Assembly (NCBI GenBank): GCA_032191485.1
Contig: JAVDOI010000010.1
Location: 23,579,355 to 23,643,354 of the forward strand
Length of the DNA: 64,000 nt
From: Leptoclinus maculatus
Lineage: Eukaryota > Chordata > Actinopteri > Perciformes > Stichaeidae
Direction: 5' to 3'
Shown: one piece after another, positions 24,896 through 36,976 of the stretch
Numbering within the stretch: the first letter of the stretch is position 1
How the letters are laid out: every line of letters starts with the position of its first letter
Made by a program: the position numbers and the translations under genes
The notes under the pieces: generated by a model
Seen by the model: the letters and a program-made list of their open reading frames with translations, nothing else
Database searches by the model: none
Told to the model about the DNA's origin: nothing

Positions 24896-26175
24896 GGTAC
24901 CGAAGAAAGCAATTTTTAGGAACAAATATAATAATCCTACAACCATGTAGGATACCGGCTTAACAAAGAACTTCTGACCAACAGAACTATTTATAACATT
25001 TTACACACTGAAAACACAATTAAACACGATCTAACAGAACCTTTCAGAACCGCTTGCAAAATATCGTAATTTTTTCGCTTTCATTTCATGAGATACGCAC
25101 TCGAAAAAGTCCTCAGAACGGCGATCTATTAGCTTCCAAGCTAATGCTTGCTACTTAGCAACATTAGCATTCCACCCGGATTCTACCGAACACTTCGGAT
25201 TTACTCTCCGTGAAACGGTTCAAAAGTTGCAGACAAAAGAGCACACATAAACACGCCATTCACCCCGCTGAAGAATTCTGAATTTGCACTGACCATGAGA
25301 TGAAAAATGAAAACACAGTCCTCATAATCAATTTTCACCGCTGGAATCGGCTTCCTCTATCTATTTCCTGTCTAATAAAACTCTTTCCTGAACGAAGGGG
25401 GTCAAATAAGCCCGGAGGACCACATTTCACATTTTGAGACTCTGGCTTTTACGCATGCTCCGCCTGCGTAAATCGGGATTTTCCGGAAAACTATCCTGTC
25501 AATGAAAACCAGCTAGATCCTAACACGTGTATAGATGTGTCGTAGTATTGAATTGACCAATCACAGGCTGAGAAATGGGCACTCAAACATACGCTATAGC
25601 GCATTCTGCCGTGAGTCGGCGGCTCCAAGAGGCTTTGGAGAGAATTCTAGCTCCAAAAAATGATTCCAAACTGCTGTATGTGATAGATTGTGCATGTACA
25701 AGGATAAAGGAAGTTAAATATATTGTTATTTAAGTTATAGAAGTACAATGGAACAGCTGGAGAGGCTGTTTCTCAAATGACGACCTTTCGTGACCTCTCG
25801 TACGTTTACGTCTCTTGCTCTGGTCTACTTCACTCTATTCACTCCAATTCTTTTTTGTATGACTACTGCCATTGTTTGCTATGATGCTGGGTGGTTTTTA
25901 GGCTTTACTGAGCCTCATTTAATATAGTATTATCAATAATAGTGCTTTTTCACTAGGCGAATCTGACATAGTCAAAGTGGAGCTGTGTTCCATCTTCATT
26001 TCCTATTAACCAGTAACATATACACAATATTTACACCTCTCACCAAAGCTCACCCCCTTGAGTGTTATTAATACATTTAAATTATTCAAATAGACCTTGT
26101 AGTTAGAGAGTAAGGTCCCTTTGAGTATGGGTATAGTATTTTTGAGCAGAAGCCAAAAAAAGGCCTAGGGCCCAT
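24896..26175 (+). mobile_element. piggyBac-like non-autonomous element, copy B
   Basis: From about 24945 to 26160 this repeats, in the same orientation, the 8021-9275 element with high identity, including long exact runs and shared indels. The left part (GGTACCGAAGAAAGCAATTT ... ACAACCATGTAGGATACC) also matches the reverse complement of the 366-bp elements at 48.0 and 48.7 kb. The left TTAA terminus is not evident. The right end reads AAAAAAAGGCCTAGGGCCCA and then TTAA (26176-26179), which is also the first TTAA of the following hAT sequence, so copy B may have integrated at that TTAA. Confidence 0.65.
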
Positions 26176-27441
26176 TAAATACACTACATGTATCATAATT
26201 TATAAAAATATTGTTCCCATTATCTTATGTTCTCATTGCACAGCTACTGTCTTCCTCAGTTGCTCTGCTTCCAGTGCAGCTTGTTTTAAGTAAAGCTTTT
26301 ATCCAATCAGATTTCACCTCTGTGTCTCTAGGTAAGAAGAGAGGCCCGAGGCCTGCAGACTCACAAGTGAATCCATGTGCAGTTTAAGTGAATGGGGACG
26401 ATATTGTTGATTGTCATAGTGTTCAACCAATCAGATCTTTAGTTTGACATGTTGGCCGTATTCTTTGAGTGTCAGCACCCGCTAGCCGGCCTACAACTAC
26501 GTCAGCATTACGTGCAGCTCAGAGTCCAGGTGCAGCTCTGCCGAGAGGTGCAGAGTGTGCTGTGATTGGTCAGTGGGCGAGCACGTGACTAAAGTGAAAC
26601 GAAACTTAACTTGCCAGCAGAGCTTAGTTGGAGTAGTAAGAGTTCAAATTGAAAGATATGGAAGAAATTATAACATTTGTAGGGTTTTGGTTGGTGTAGT
26701 TTATTTATTTTTTTACCTAGCTTTGTTTTTTGAACACTCAATGGCTGAAGAGAAACGGATTTAGTGGCGAAAGAAGGACATTTCAAGAAAAGCTGGACAT
26801 GTAAGAAATGGTCAGTCAACCCCACAGCTGGCAGCCCTGACTCAGCCAGGAAAAGGATTTGTATGAACGGTATTTCTGGCTGACAGCGTCGGAGAAGCGT
26901 TGCACATTTTATGGGAATGTGTTTCATTTTAACTGAGCTCCTGGTGTTCGGAGCTACGCTACGCTAACCTGAGGACGCCATAGCACGGCAGGACACAAGC
27001 TACGGTGCTTTTGAAAACTCAAGACTCAAGTGGATCTACAACTCAACGAACACGTTCGCAGGGAAACAGCTCCACAACCGCGCCCCGGCGTGCGGTCTGT
27101 GCCGGCCGGTGCCCCGGCGGAGGAGGGAACCCGGCCCCGCTGCGAACCTGCCGCAGCAGACCGGTGAAATACAACTGGGGAGGCTCGACTGTCATCACTG
27201 GCTCCATGAATCCAGAAGGACTTCTTACTGGAACTGAAACGATGTACTGGGATTAAACTCTTTAAACTCTTTAAACTCTACTGGGATTAAACTCTTAGAG
27301 CTCGTGCTCTTGTGTGGTGGAATGCGTGGATCCGCTGCAGGTTTGCTGGATTGATGTGTCATAATGAGGTTATTAGGAGGTAATTCAACTGTAGTAGGAC
27401 AGCACTGAAGGCCCAGGTATAAAATCCACGGCCCGCCACTG
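26176..27441. mobile_element. 5'-truncated hAT element (GGCCCGCCACTG end)
   Basis: The right end is CACGGCCCGCCACTG at 27441, the same terminus that closes the complete element at 36977-37712. The first about 215 bp (TTAAATACACTACATGTATC ... CAAGTGAATCCATG) is nearly identical to about 37068-37270, and the last 45 bp also match. The piece between is longer here and holds a transposase remnant (26771-26930). The left terminus is missing, its place being taken by the piggyBac-like copy B. Confidence 0.75.
26771..26930 (+). pseudogene. hAT transposase remnant (TTF-type finger region)
   Basis: One frame reads KKDISRKAGHVRNGQSTPQL followed by AALTQPG, and after a frame change from about 26862 YERYFWLTASEKRCTFYGN. 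These resemble the TTF-type zinc-finger/N-terminal region of hAT transposases related to ZNF862 (consensus like YxxYPWLTASE...LYCWECL). Key finger cysteines are not preserved and stops follow within about 20 codons, so it is non-functional. Confidence 0.6.
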
Positions 27442-28329
27442 AGGTATTGTAATGAACTAATATCACGTTTTATAAATGTCAGCTTGTTGAACAACCCACA
27501 ATTAGCTAACCCCCTGTCCAGACACAAATGAACTGCAAGGCGTCATAAAAGAGTAGTGAGTGAGGAGTCAGCAGGCAGTCAATGGCAGGATAAAAAGGCA
27601 ATAAAAGGTGTTTTGAGAAAGTGTGAGCAACCGTTCCCACGAGAGGTCCTTGAGCATGCAGTCATAAATGGCCTCTCAAAATATAATGCAATTTATTGAA
27701 GCAGAATGCAATAAATCATGGACAGATGCAGAGGTGCACGCTCTTTTAATCACTCACTCACTCACAGACACGCAGTCAATCACATGATCCTCCTGGCAGG
27801 GATAATGACAAATCCACCGAGTGCAACGCTTGTTAGAAAACATCGGTTTCCATGACGACACCCATCAGAGCTTTGTTGAGAGCAGGGGGCGGGAAGGAAT
27901 TTGACGGAAACAGCCGTCTTGTAATTCATTAAGCAGGAAAAACCCTCCGCTCTAGTCTTTTGAGGACGAGTCTGAATTCAAGTCTCAAGTCGCGGTGCGT
28001 CTTAGGTGCCTGAGTCCTGGGTGATGCTGGGATTCTAACGATGAGTCTTTTTTATACTTTTTTAAACTACATCACGGCGGGTCAGCCATGCAAGCAATCA
28101 TTGTTTCTGAGCCTGACACACATTCAATTTCAACAAGTCTTGTTATTAACAGAAATCTCACTACAGCCCCTCATGACCAATATAATCTATAGATGTCTTT
28201 ACATTTGTCCTGTGTAATTAAGACACTATTAAAAAAAAGGTGTACGGATTAAAAAAAGAATACTGCATATACATTTGTGTATATGTATTTGAGTAGAGTG
28301 ATTCTCTGCTCTCCACATTGGATAGTGTT
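27442..28329. other. No gene recognised
   Basis: Intergenic DNA with no exon, RNA gene or named repeat seen. Confidence 0.4.
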
Positions 28330-28570
28330 TTTTGCTTTTGGTTCCGCGTCAAACTGGATCCTGGACTTTCTGAACCCTACAACTGTTGTGCTAAGCACAG
28401 CTCAAACCACATCATTAAGTTGGCTGATGACACAACGTTACCAACAGTGAGGAGTCTGCATTCAGACTTCAACTGACAACTGGGTGTTTGGACAATAATC
28501 TGACTTCTAATGTTGAAAAGGTAAAAGCTGCTCAACTGACTTTAAACACAAATAAAGCCCTCTCAACATG
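28330..28570 (+). pseudogene. LINE reverse-transcriptase fragment
   Basis: The plus strand at about 28378-28440 reads YNCCAKHSSNHIIKLADDTT, which fits the palm region of fish L2/CR1-type reverse transcriptases (…HSSN.I.KFADDTT…), with the catalytic aspartate pair preserved in LADDT. A second frame gives DNNLTSNVEKVKAAQLTLN, matching the NNLxLNxxKTKE segment further along. Frameshifts and stops make it dead. Confidence 0.6.
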
Positions 28571-31277
28571 ACTGGCCAGTTTTACCGGTGAGATGAAAGT
28601 CTTTCCAATGTAATCTGTCCCGTCCATCCCCAGAAGCCTCCTTCAGCTCCTCTCCTGGGTGAGCTCCCAACAGACCATAACCTCTGAGACTTTAAGGTGT
28701 AGAATATAGCGCATGAAGGGTGAATTGTCCATAACAGCTTGTTACGTGCCGTGTAGTTTTCTCCCCAGGGTCCATTCAGGTGCCACCCTCTCCCTGCCTA
28801 GCAGCTACAGTGTGTGAGCGTACGCGGCTGGGCTCAATCACCGATCAGGGCCGTGATGGGGAAGAGGCCGGGAGATGCAGACAGACAGCCCAGTGGGCCG
28901 AGTGGCAGCGGTCAAGCTGTGTGTGTTGTTAGATGTGTGGGCTGGTGTTTGTAGCGTGACCCTTTAGTTTTATATTGTGGTCTTTTGAGTTCAATTCTTA
29001 CTGCTGTTAATCAGTGTCGCTTTCCTTTTTTAGAAAGTAGTTTTTGTGAGCATTTCCATTTATTGTTAATAGAATACTATTTTGTTTATTCATCCCACGA
29101 GTCTCTTTCCCTGGGTTTATTTACACTGTGACTCCCCTCATCCCCTGGACCTTAATCGGGGAATGTAACGCCGCTGTGAATAGAACAGTCCATCTGCTGT
29201 CGCTGCAGGGCTCTGGTCATTTGTTCTCGCTTTAAGGCAATTGAAGATGCATTTATACCACACAGGGAAGAAAAACAATTTTGGCCATCTCTTTTTGGAC
29301 AGTTCAATTTACAGTAGTCATGCTTTGCTGCACATGAATTATTTCTTATATGTTCATCTTTCGTGGCGTAATGTTCAGTGTTCTTACTGACCGGCCACTC
29401 CGGCCTGTCTGTCAGCTGGGAGCAGGATGCTCACTGTCATATTCAACCCTTAACTGCGTGGCTGTTTATCTCCCCACCACAGGTGACCAAGCACTTGCAT
29501 ATTGCAGATTAAGCCTCAAATAATGTTGCTTGTATACTTAACGTATTAATATTAACAAACACAAATTATGTTGCTATTTCTGAAGTTCCAAATCTTGTAT
29601 TGATGTAATTTATAGATACCAAATTCATTATTATATTTCAGCATAGCCCGTTTCATGTTTTATCTTACACTTCTCTTACTCTTAACTTCTCATAGACTGG
29701 CACCTACCCAACCCACATTAGTCAGCACAGTACTCACAAATCACTTGCTTGTGGGCATTGCAACATGGTTTTGCGGTGGAGCGTGGATGGACAGATGTGG
29801 CATCTCCAGCGTTTCTTGTGGGAGTTTGTGGGGAAACCTTTTCTAGCGTCCATCAGCTCGTGAAAGTCGCGTGACGTCTTTTCTTTTCTCCAGCCTTGGC
29901 CACAAGGCCGAGGAAATTGTGACACTTATGAGATCCTCTGGCTTCAGTAGTTGGAAATTTGGTCAGGAAAACTACTTTCACGTGTCTCTAGCAACGCGCT
30001 CCGGGCTGTTGAGGGAATATATACGATTCTCTCGTTGGTCATGACTTCTCTTGGGACCGCTACTTGGGCGGCATCTTGATCGTGGTCACTAGCTCATGCC
30101 ATCTTCATTATTTTCATGGTCCACTTCTTCTTTTTAAATGTTCTGATTCATAAACAGCACAAAAACAATTCCTCATCATCAGTAGCTTCAAGTACAATCT
30201 TCATTTTCAGGGCTGCTTTCGTCAAAACCCTCCAGTATCAAGTGCTGCTTTGCACTAAACCTGACACGATCGTGTTACTGCGCCTGTAAGCTCATACAAA
30301 CAAACATGTTCATTGCTGTGTATTCATTCGTAGAGACAACAGCCCCATCATGAGGACAAACAGGAAAACCCCGCCATCACTTACATAAAAACTGTTTACA
30401 TGTTTATTGAGAAACACATAAGACAAACAATGCATTTTATATTGGCCCCCACACTTTTTCTTTCTTTTTTTTCTTTCAAGCCAATTTCCAGAACTTCGAC
30501 ATCTACTCCCCCGTCTCTCTCTCCATATACAGTAGTCTCTCCTGGGCTGGTTTACATCCAGATGGCTTGTTGCCGCCATCTAGTGTCACATGTTACTTTA
30601 CTTTTGATCCTCCTGTCACTAACCACGTCGACCCACTAGATTAGAGACATTCATGAAACTACATACAGATAACACCAAATATTCACAAACCAACACAGAT
30701 TTAATCCAGGATGGGACATGGACCGGCTAAATAAGCTATGAACACCACGTAGCTTGTGACACAAACAAGTTGTAATGCAGGATGACAAGTTAACATGGTT
30801 CTCTTGTCCTGGTCGAAAATATGACAACATCAAAGCCGGCTGTGGTACAGACTTAAATGTCATAAATATTTATCATAGGTCATACACAATGTACAAATAG
30901 TACTTTTCCTTTAATGCAAACTTTGTACTTGGAACCATATCTACGAATTTAGACAGAATTGTCACAGTGTCATGTAAAGACATCTGCTACATTCAAACAC
31001 CGGGAACGTTTTCTGTGCCTGACCTGCTGCTAAATCTATTAGACATGTATTTATATTTTATTTATTTTAATTGTTCTACACTTTAATTGATTATTTTGTT
31101 ACAATCAGTGCTACAGATCCAATGTGTTCATGTGTACTAAAAACCTTTTCCTGTATCCCATAAAACTTCTACATGTTCTGTCTTCTTGATTTGGGAATGG
31201 AAGTGAAACCATACGGTGACGATATTTTGATCATCATAATATTAATTTTATATACTGAATTGTCAAAATGTATTTTT
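28571..31277. other. No gene recognised
   Basis: About 2.7 kb of AT-rich intergenic DNA with only short unmatched open frames. Confidence 0.4.
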
Positions 31278-32987
31278 TAGTGCTGGGCAAGTTAACGCGT
31301 TATTATCGCATTAACGCATTCATTAATTAACGCCGACAATTATTTTATCGCACGTTAACGCATTTTTATTTTTTTATTTTGAAAGTGCGTTGCTCACTGT
31401 CAGCGCTGGAGGAAGTCTTCAGACTACGTTGATGCAGCGTGTGGGAGAAGTAGAGATAAACTAAAGACAAGCTAACATATGCTACAGAGAAGTAGAGATA
31501 AACTAAAGCAAGACAAGCTAACAGATGCTACAGAGAAGTAGAGATAAACTAAAGACAAGCTAACATATGCTACAGAGAAGTAGAGATAAACTAAAGCAAG
31601 ACAAGCTAACAGATGCTACAGAGAAGTAGAGATAAACTAAAGACAAGCTAACAGATGCTACAGAGAAGTAGAGATAAACTAAAGCAAGACAAGCTAACAT
31701 ATGCTACAGAGAAGTAGAGATAAACTAAAGCAAGACAAGCTAACAGATGCTACAGAGAAGTAGAGATAAACTAAAGACAAGCTAACAGATGCTACAGAGA
31801 AGTAGAGATAAACTAAAGCAAGACAAGCTAACAGATGCTACAGAGAAGTAGAGACAAACTAAAGACAAGCTAACATATGCTACAGAGAAGTAGAGAAACT
31901 AAAGCAAGACAAGCTAACAGATGCTACAGAGAAGTAGAGATAAACTAAAGCAACACAAGCTAACAGATGCTACAGAGAAGTAGAGATAAACTAAAGCAAC
32001 ACAAGCTAACGTTTGCTACAGAGAAGTAGAGATAAACTAAAGCAACACAAGCTAACAGATGTTATAGAGAAGTAGAGATAAACTAAAGCAACACAAGCTA
32101 GCAGATGCTACAGAGAAGTAGAGATAAACTAAAGCAACACAAGCTAACATATGCTACAGAGAAGTAGAGATAAACTAAAGCAAGACAAGCTAACAGATGC
32201 TACAGAGAAGTAGAGATAAACTAAAGCAAGACAAGCTAACAGATGCTACAGAGAAGTAGAGATAAACTAAAGCAAGACAAGCTAACAGATGCTACAGAGA
32301 AGTGGAGACAAACTAAAGCAAGACAAGCTAACAGATGCTACAGAGAAGTGGATACAAACTGCAGGTTAGTATTGTGGAAGATGTCGGTCTGAGGAATGTT
32401 CTCAAGGTACGTTCGCGTCGCGTTTGGTGTGAACGCACCTTTAGGATCAACGAATGACGTCACGTATGAGCCTCAAGACGCACCGTCACAAGAAGAATAC
32501 ACGAGTTGTATTAAAGGAGAGGACTACAACAGCGACGGCGTTACAACGAGCAGCAGCTGTTGCTCTCACTGGAGACTACTGGACATCGCTGGGTAACCAT
32601 CATCAGCTCTGAGTTACAGCATTATATTGATGAACAGTAGAGCTGCATTCACATGCTCTGACTGTCATGAAGACACAAGACACACATTTAGATGAAACGT
32701 GCTGAAACATTGTGTTCATGTTCACAGCAGTGGAACGTTTCACATCCAGTCAGCACACTGAGCACAGATAGTGAAGAGATAGAACTCTACTGTGTAAAGG
32801 GAATACTGCTGTTAACAAGAACCGGATTGTTTAAAGTGTTTACAAACCAAATGTTATTGTCCTTTTGTTCATATAGCAGTACTTTAAAATAAAAGGGCGC
32901 AATACACTATTTTTTAATTCATTATTGAACTTTGCCATAACAATGAGATTAATCGCGATTAAAAATTGTAATCGTTGCCCAGCACTA
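31278..32987. mobile_element. hAT-type element with TAGTGCTGGGCAA ends
   Basis: The left end TAGTGCTGGGCAAGTTAACG (31278) and the right end TTGCCCAGCACTA (32975-32987) are inverted 13-bp matches, each continuing into AT-rich sequence full of TTAACGCG/ATTAATCGCG motifs. The 8 bases outside are GTATTTTT and ATACTTTT (6 of 8 identical), consistent with a decayed 8-bp hAT target duplication. Inside are a large 42/46-bp minisatellite and, at about 32405-32440, GCGTTTGGTGTGAACGCACC, which looks like one end of a PIF/Harbinger-type element. No transposase is recognisable. Confidence 0.65.
31443..32360. repeat. 42/46-bp minisatellite, about 20 copies
   Basis: Units GAGAAGTAGAGATAAACTAA + AGCAAGACAAGCTAACAGAT + GCTACA (46 bp), alternating irregularly with a 42-bp form that lacks CAAG. 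Subtypes AAGACAAG, AGCAAGACAAG and AGCAACACAAG are clustered along the array, the last in the middle (about 31940-32150). It lies inside the hAT element at 31278-32987. Confidence 0.95.
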
Positions 32988-33073
32988 ATACTTTTCTACC
33001 TACATCACATCATCAATTCAATAACAAGTATTGATGACTGAATAAATGTGTTCCTTGCCATTGCCAATGATGT

Positions 33074-33720
33074 ATGGAATGTACAGGGCCCCTGCTGGAC
33101 CCCCTGCAGTTTGCCTACCATGCAAACAGGTCGGTGGACGATGCAGTCAACATGGGACTGCACTACATGCTGCAACACCTCGACTCCCCAGGGTCATACA
33201 CAAGGGTTCTGTTTGTGGACTTCAGCTCTGTGTTTAACACCATCATCCAAGGTCAGAACAACCTGGAGCTAAACAAGCTCAACACTGTGGAGATGACAGT
33301 GGACTTCAGGAGGAGCCCCCCAACACTGATCCCCCCCACCATACTCAACAACACTGTGTCTGCTGTGGAGACCTTCAGGTTTCTGGGATCCACAATCTCC
33401 CAGGACCTGAAGTGGGCCCTCAACATCAACACCATCCGGAAAAAGACCCAGCAGAGGTTGAACTTCCTGCACCAGCTTAGGAAGTTCAACCTGCCTCAGG
33501 AGCTGCTGATCCTGTTCTACTCCACCATCATCCAGTCTGTTCTCTGCTCCTCTATCACTGTGTGGTTTGGATCGGCCACTAAACAGGACAGAAACAGACT
33601 GCAACGGATTATCAGGTCTGCAGAGAGGATCATTGGTTCCAGCCGTCCATCCTGGACTTGTTCACCTCCAGAGTCAGGAGACGGGCTGAAAGATCACTGC
33701 AGACCCTTCACACCCTGGAC
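33074..33720 (+). pseudogene. LINE reverse-transcriptase pseudogene, internal deletion
   Basis: A nearly open reading frame begins LLDPLQFAYHANRSVDDAVN, runs to FVDFSSVFNTII and then jumps to NNLELNKLNTVEMTVDFRRS, KKTQQRLNFLHQLRKFNLPQ and VLCSSITVWFGSATKQDRNR. These match the thumb and C-terminal part of fish L2/CR1/Rex1-type non-LTR polymerases. The piece between NTII and NNLEL, which should carry the catalytic (F/Y)ADD box and roughly 100 residues, is missing, so it cannot polymerise. Near 33657 the frame shifts: LFTSRVRRRAERSLQTLHTL continues in another frame. It lies 60 bp after a hAT element and is flanked on the right by a GC-rich run. Confidence 0.85.
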
Positions 33721-33917
33721 ACCCCGGGGAGAGCGGGCGACACGCTCGGGGAGAGCCCGCTCGCGTTCGGGGAGAGCCCGCTAGCGTTCGGGGAGCTGCT
33801 CGTCGCCGAGTACCGCAAGAAGGGCCGGGTGGAGTTCAGGAAGATGTTCGAGCTTCAGACGGGGGCGCGCTGCAGAGCAGCTGGGGGGTGGTCCCGCACG
33901 ATGACGTGGCCGGGGAC
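33721..33917. other. GC-rich unassigned segment
   Basis: Contains a 22-bp imperfect tandem duplication (GGGGAGAGCCCGCTCGCGTTC) and an open frame reading GELLVAEYRKKGRVEFRKMF. It is more GC-rich than its surroundings and does not look like LINE sequence. I do not recognise it. Confidence 0.35.
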
Positions 33918-34030
33918 ACCTGCGGCTTATAGACAAGTGCGGCTTATTCATGTACAATTTCTTTTTTCTTTTAAAAATTAGCAGGTGCGGCCTATATATA
34001 GGTGCGCTCTATAGTCTGGAAATTACGGTA
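33918..34030. mobile_element. DNA-transposon end with GTGCGGCTTAT motifs
   Basis: Repeated GCGGCTTAT/GCGGCCTATA motifs end in TATAGTCTGGAAATTACGGTA, a terminus I recognise as common in fish genomes, apparently of a TA-inserting element. No opposite end was found. Confidence 0.45.
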
Positions 34031-34189
34031 CACACAATAAAAAGTCAATGAAGAACAATGTATTGTTTCCCCTCCGATGTGGGCGGGACTTAATTGCATC
34101 TTGACTCTATAATTAGAGTCTCTTCACCTCTGGAGGGGCATGCGATGTGTTGTCAAAGGTTTGGCAATACTCGTGGAGGTTAGCATTGT

Positions 34190-34445
34190 TGAAATCCCCA
34201 GCAACGATGAAGGCAACACGTTCTCACACCAATGCCTCAAATAACGTAGCTTGGTCAGTGGCATTAAGCTTAAACTATGACGCTATAGGTTCCCCTCAGG
34301 CGTCAATTATGAACGTGTCAGCAACTGCGTGTCAGCATACGCTTGTTACATGCATAGTCTGTTTTCAAAATGAACTTTGGTCTTCACAGGAAGTTAGGTT
34401 TGGGAAACAAAACCGTTTAAGAAAAGCACATGGTTGTCGTTAACT
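34190..34445 (-). repeat. Dispersed repeat, inverted copy of the 17.0-kb type
   Basis: Read on the minus strand, GTTTTGTTTCCCAAACCTAA, CTTCCTGTGAAGAC and GACTATGCATGTAACAAGCG line up with the 27-bp minisatellite unit and right flank at 16.4-17.1 kb, but here there is only one unit-equivalent. The repeat class is unknown. Confidence 0.55.
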
Positions 34446-34739
34446 TGACAGACTAACGCCTCACATGACTAGCGAGTGACTTACAGCTCATGAGTGCCGC
34501 GGGTGGGTGTGTGGCATACACACGCTAAATGAGCGTTTCTGTCAGATGCCGAGGACCACTGACCAAGCAGCATTATTTGACGCATTTGGAGTATGAACGG
34601 GTTGATGAGGGAGGCATCTCTGTGGTTGACTGAAGTAAACTCTCAGGGAAGATAGAAAGGGTGACATTTGATGGTCAAGAGCTCCAGATTGGGCGAACAG
34701 GAGCTTATGAGGGACACATCATCAGATATGCAGTCATTT
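34446..34739. other. No feature recognised
   Basis: Nothing nameable. Confidence 0.35.
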
Positions 34740-35115
34740 GTCTCAGACACTCGGTAAAGTGAAGAAGCAGAGTTGTCAACTGATCACCAACTGGTGGTTA
34801 GCTGGATCAGATGGCAGAGGAGGCTGACGGACATACTTGACAAACCCACAGTGAGGTGAGGGTGAGAGTTTTGGCAAACCGTTAGACGTCTGAGGAAAGG
34901 GAAAGCAGGGCTCGGCTAAGGCTAAGGCTGTGCCAAGCGTTGGAAAGAACACTTTGACGAACTCCTGGACCCGACTAACACGTCCTCGGTGGAGGAGGCA
35001 GAGTTTGATGCGTCAACCATTTCCCTGGCAGAGGTCTCTGAGACAGTCAAAAAGCGTCTTGGTGGAAAGGCGCCAGGTGAGGATGACATTTGCCATGAGA
35101 TGCTGAAGGCTAGAT
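34740..35115 (+). pseudogene. LINE ORF2 fragment (region before the RT domain)
   Basis: The plus strand reads FWQTVRRLRKGKAG at about 34870-34912 and, in another frame, WKEHFDELLDPTNTSSVEEA at about 34938-34998 followed by AEVSETVKKRLGGKAPGEDD and CHEMLKA. This is the conserved linker just N-terminal of the reverse transcriptase in a second class of fish non-LTR elements (consensus like RWxEYFxxLLNP…KAPGxDEIxxEMLKA). It stops at about 35115, before the palm motifs, and carries at least one frameshift. Confidence 0.75.
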
Positions 35116-36968
35116 ATTGTTGATCTGTCATGGCGGACACGCCCCTTCAGTGTTGCATGGCGGTCAACATTTTAGCTGGTCCCCATTGGTTCGCAGCCAA
35201 TTCCACCACCAATCATTGTGTTCATACACTCACACAGAAACTGAATGTGTTTGAGAATAAGCTTAGCAGATCACACTCAAAATAACTGTGTTATTTCCCA
35301 AACACCTGAATAGTCTAACCAACTTTCCCTAGTGAATTTAAGGTGGGACTAACTGACGTTAACTTCAGCTATGTAAGACACACACACACACACACACACA
35401 CAAAGGCCTATTTAATAGGCTACATAGTTGTGTTGAATTTGTTTGCCTTTTTGGGGTAATGTTTTGTAAAAATATTAGTAAAATAGTATTAGTATATAAC
35501 ATAACAATACATGACATAACTTTCAACCTACATAAAAAAAGGTATGGGGAACTGTGCAAATGCTTTGACAATAAAATGACACGTCCACATACAAACGTGT
35601 TTCTCTATATTTAACTTCTGCGTCACTGCAGAACATTCCGGAAAATCTGAGTCGCCTGAGAACTTGAGAACTCAGCAGCAGGCTGATCTGTGAAAACTAG
35701 ATTTTCCAGAAGATGGCAGTGTTTGTCAATGCATTGAGATGACTTCTTTGAGTTGTCCCTGTATCCAGAGCTGCTGTCATTTTGTGGACTGTTGCTGTCT
35801 TCCTTATTTTGCTGGTTTGAGTTTAGATGTCATGAATATGACTCCTTTGGGCCGTTCCTCTGACATAACCTGCAAGAACAATCTTCTTTTTGGCATCTGC
35901 TACTTTTGAGGTGGCACAAACCTAACAGGTTCTGTACTGCTGTATGTCACAAGGAGTAGAAATTACTATTAGCTATTAGCTACTATTTATATATTATTTA
36001 TACACTTAGTACTATTAGCCTTAAAATGTTTAATGTAATTTACCAAGATAGAGGAATTAAAGCAGTACAATGGTTTTAGCTGGGCCTTCCTCATATGTTC
36101 TAATTCATCACTTCTTGCGACCACAGTATCAGATAAAGTCATTATCAATACAGAAGTAACGACATACACTATTGTAAACTTGTATGGAAGGAAAATGTTA
36201 ATTTCTGGAATTCAATGAACTTATTTATTAAAAATAAGAGAGCATTACAAATGCATTACAAGTCCCACAATGAATGAAAACTGAATTTTACGTCAGTAAT
36301 AAATATTTACAATTACTTCCAAATTATGACATGCAACAATAGCCTAATAATTATTATTAAGATACAGTACAGGTATATATATATTTATACATTTAATCAT
36401 CAATCAATTAATATGGATGGTGGTGCATATAAAAAATAATTTATTTCAATGTATTGTTCAGTTGCTTCTGTTTTGTTATATAAATAAAACTGTTGATCAG
36501 CCTCTTCTGTGATTGTGCGACAGGCCTACAGACTGACATGAAGCTGCTCACAGTATAGGTACAGGCTGAGTCCTGTCTCTGTTTTCAAAATAAAAGCATA
36601 TTTCATAACTTTTGGATAAAATAATGTTGCTATAGCTATTGCAAGTAGGACAATTCGAATGAATCAACAAGAATTTAGTTTTTCAACAATTACTTTCTTG
36701 AATATGGTCTGTATTTCCACCATTGTTCTTTAGTGCCGATATGACGTGTGCAGTTTGGGCAACAGTGAGAACAGCTGGTGTCATTTCTAAATTTAGAAAT
36801 CAGACATGTTAACAGCTTTAAACAGGGTAAGCCAAGGTGCATTTCATTCCTTCCCTACACAATTGGTTGCAGACAGCAATTGCCATATTTCAGTCTTGAA
36901 AAAGTTATTTTATCAAGAGATGAAAAATAATAAACCTTAAATAAGATGGAGAAACACGGCTGGATTAC
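35116..36968. other. No gene recognised
   Basis: AT-rich intergenic DNA. It holds a short (CA)n array at about 35380-35401 and AT-rich tracts near 36350-36420. No exon or element end identified. Confidence 0.4.
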
Positions 36969-36976
36969 CAAACAGG

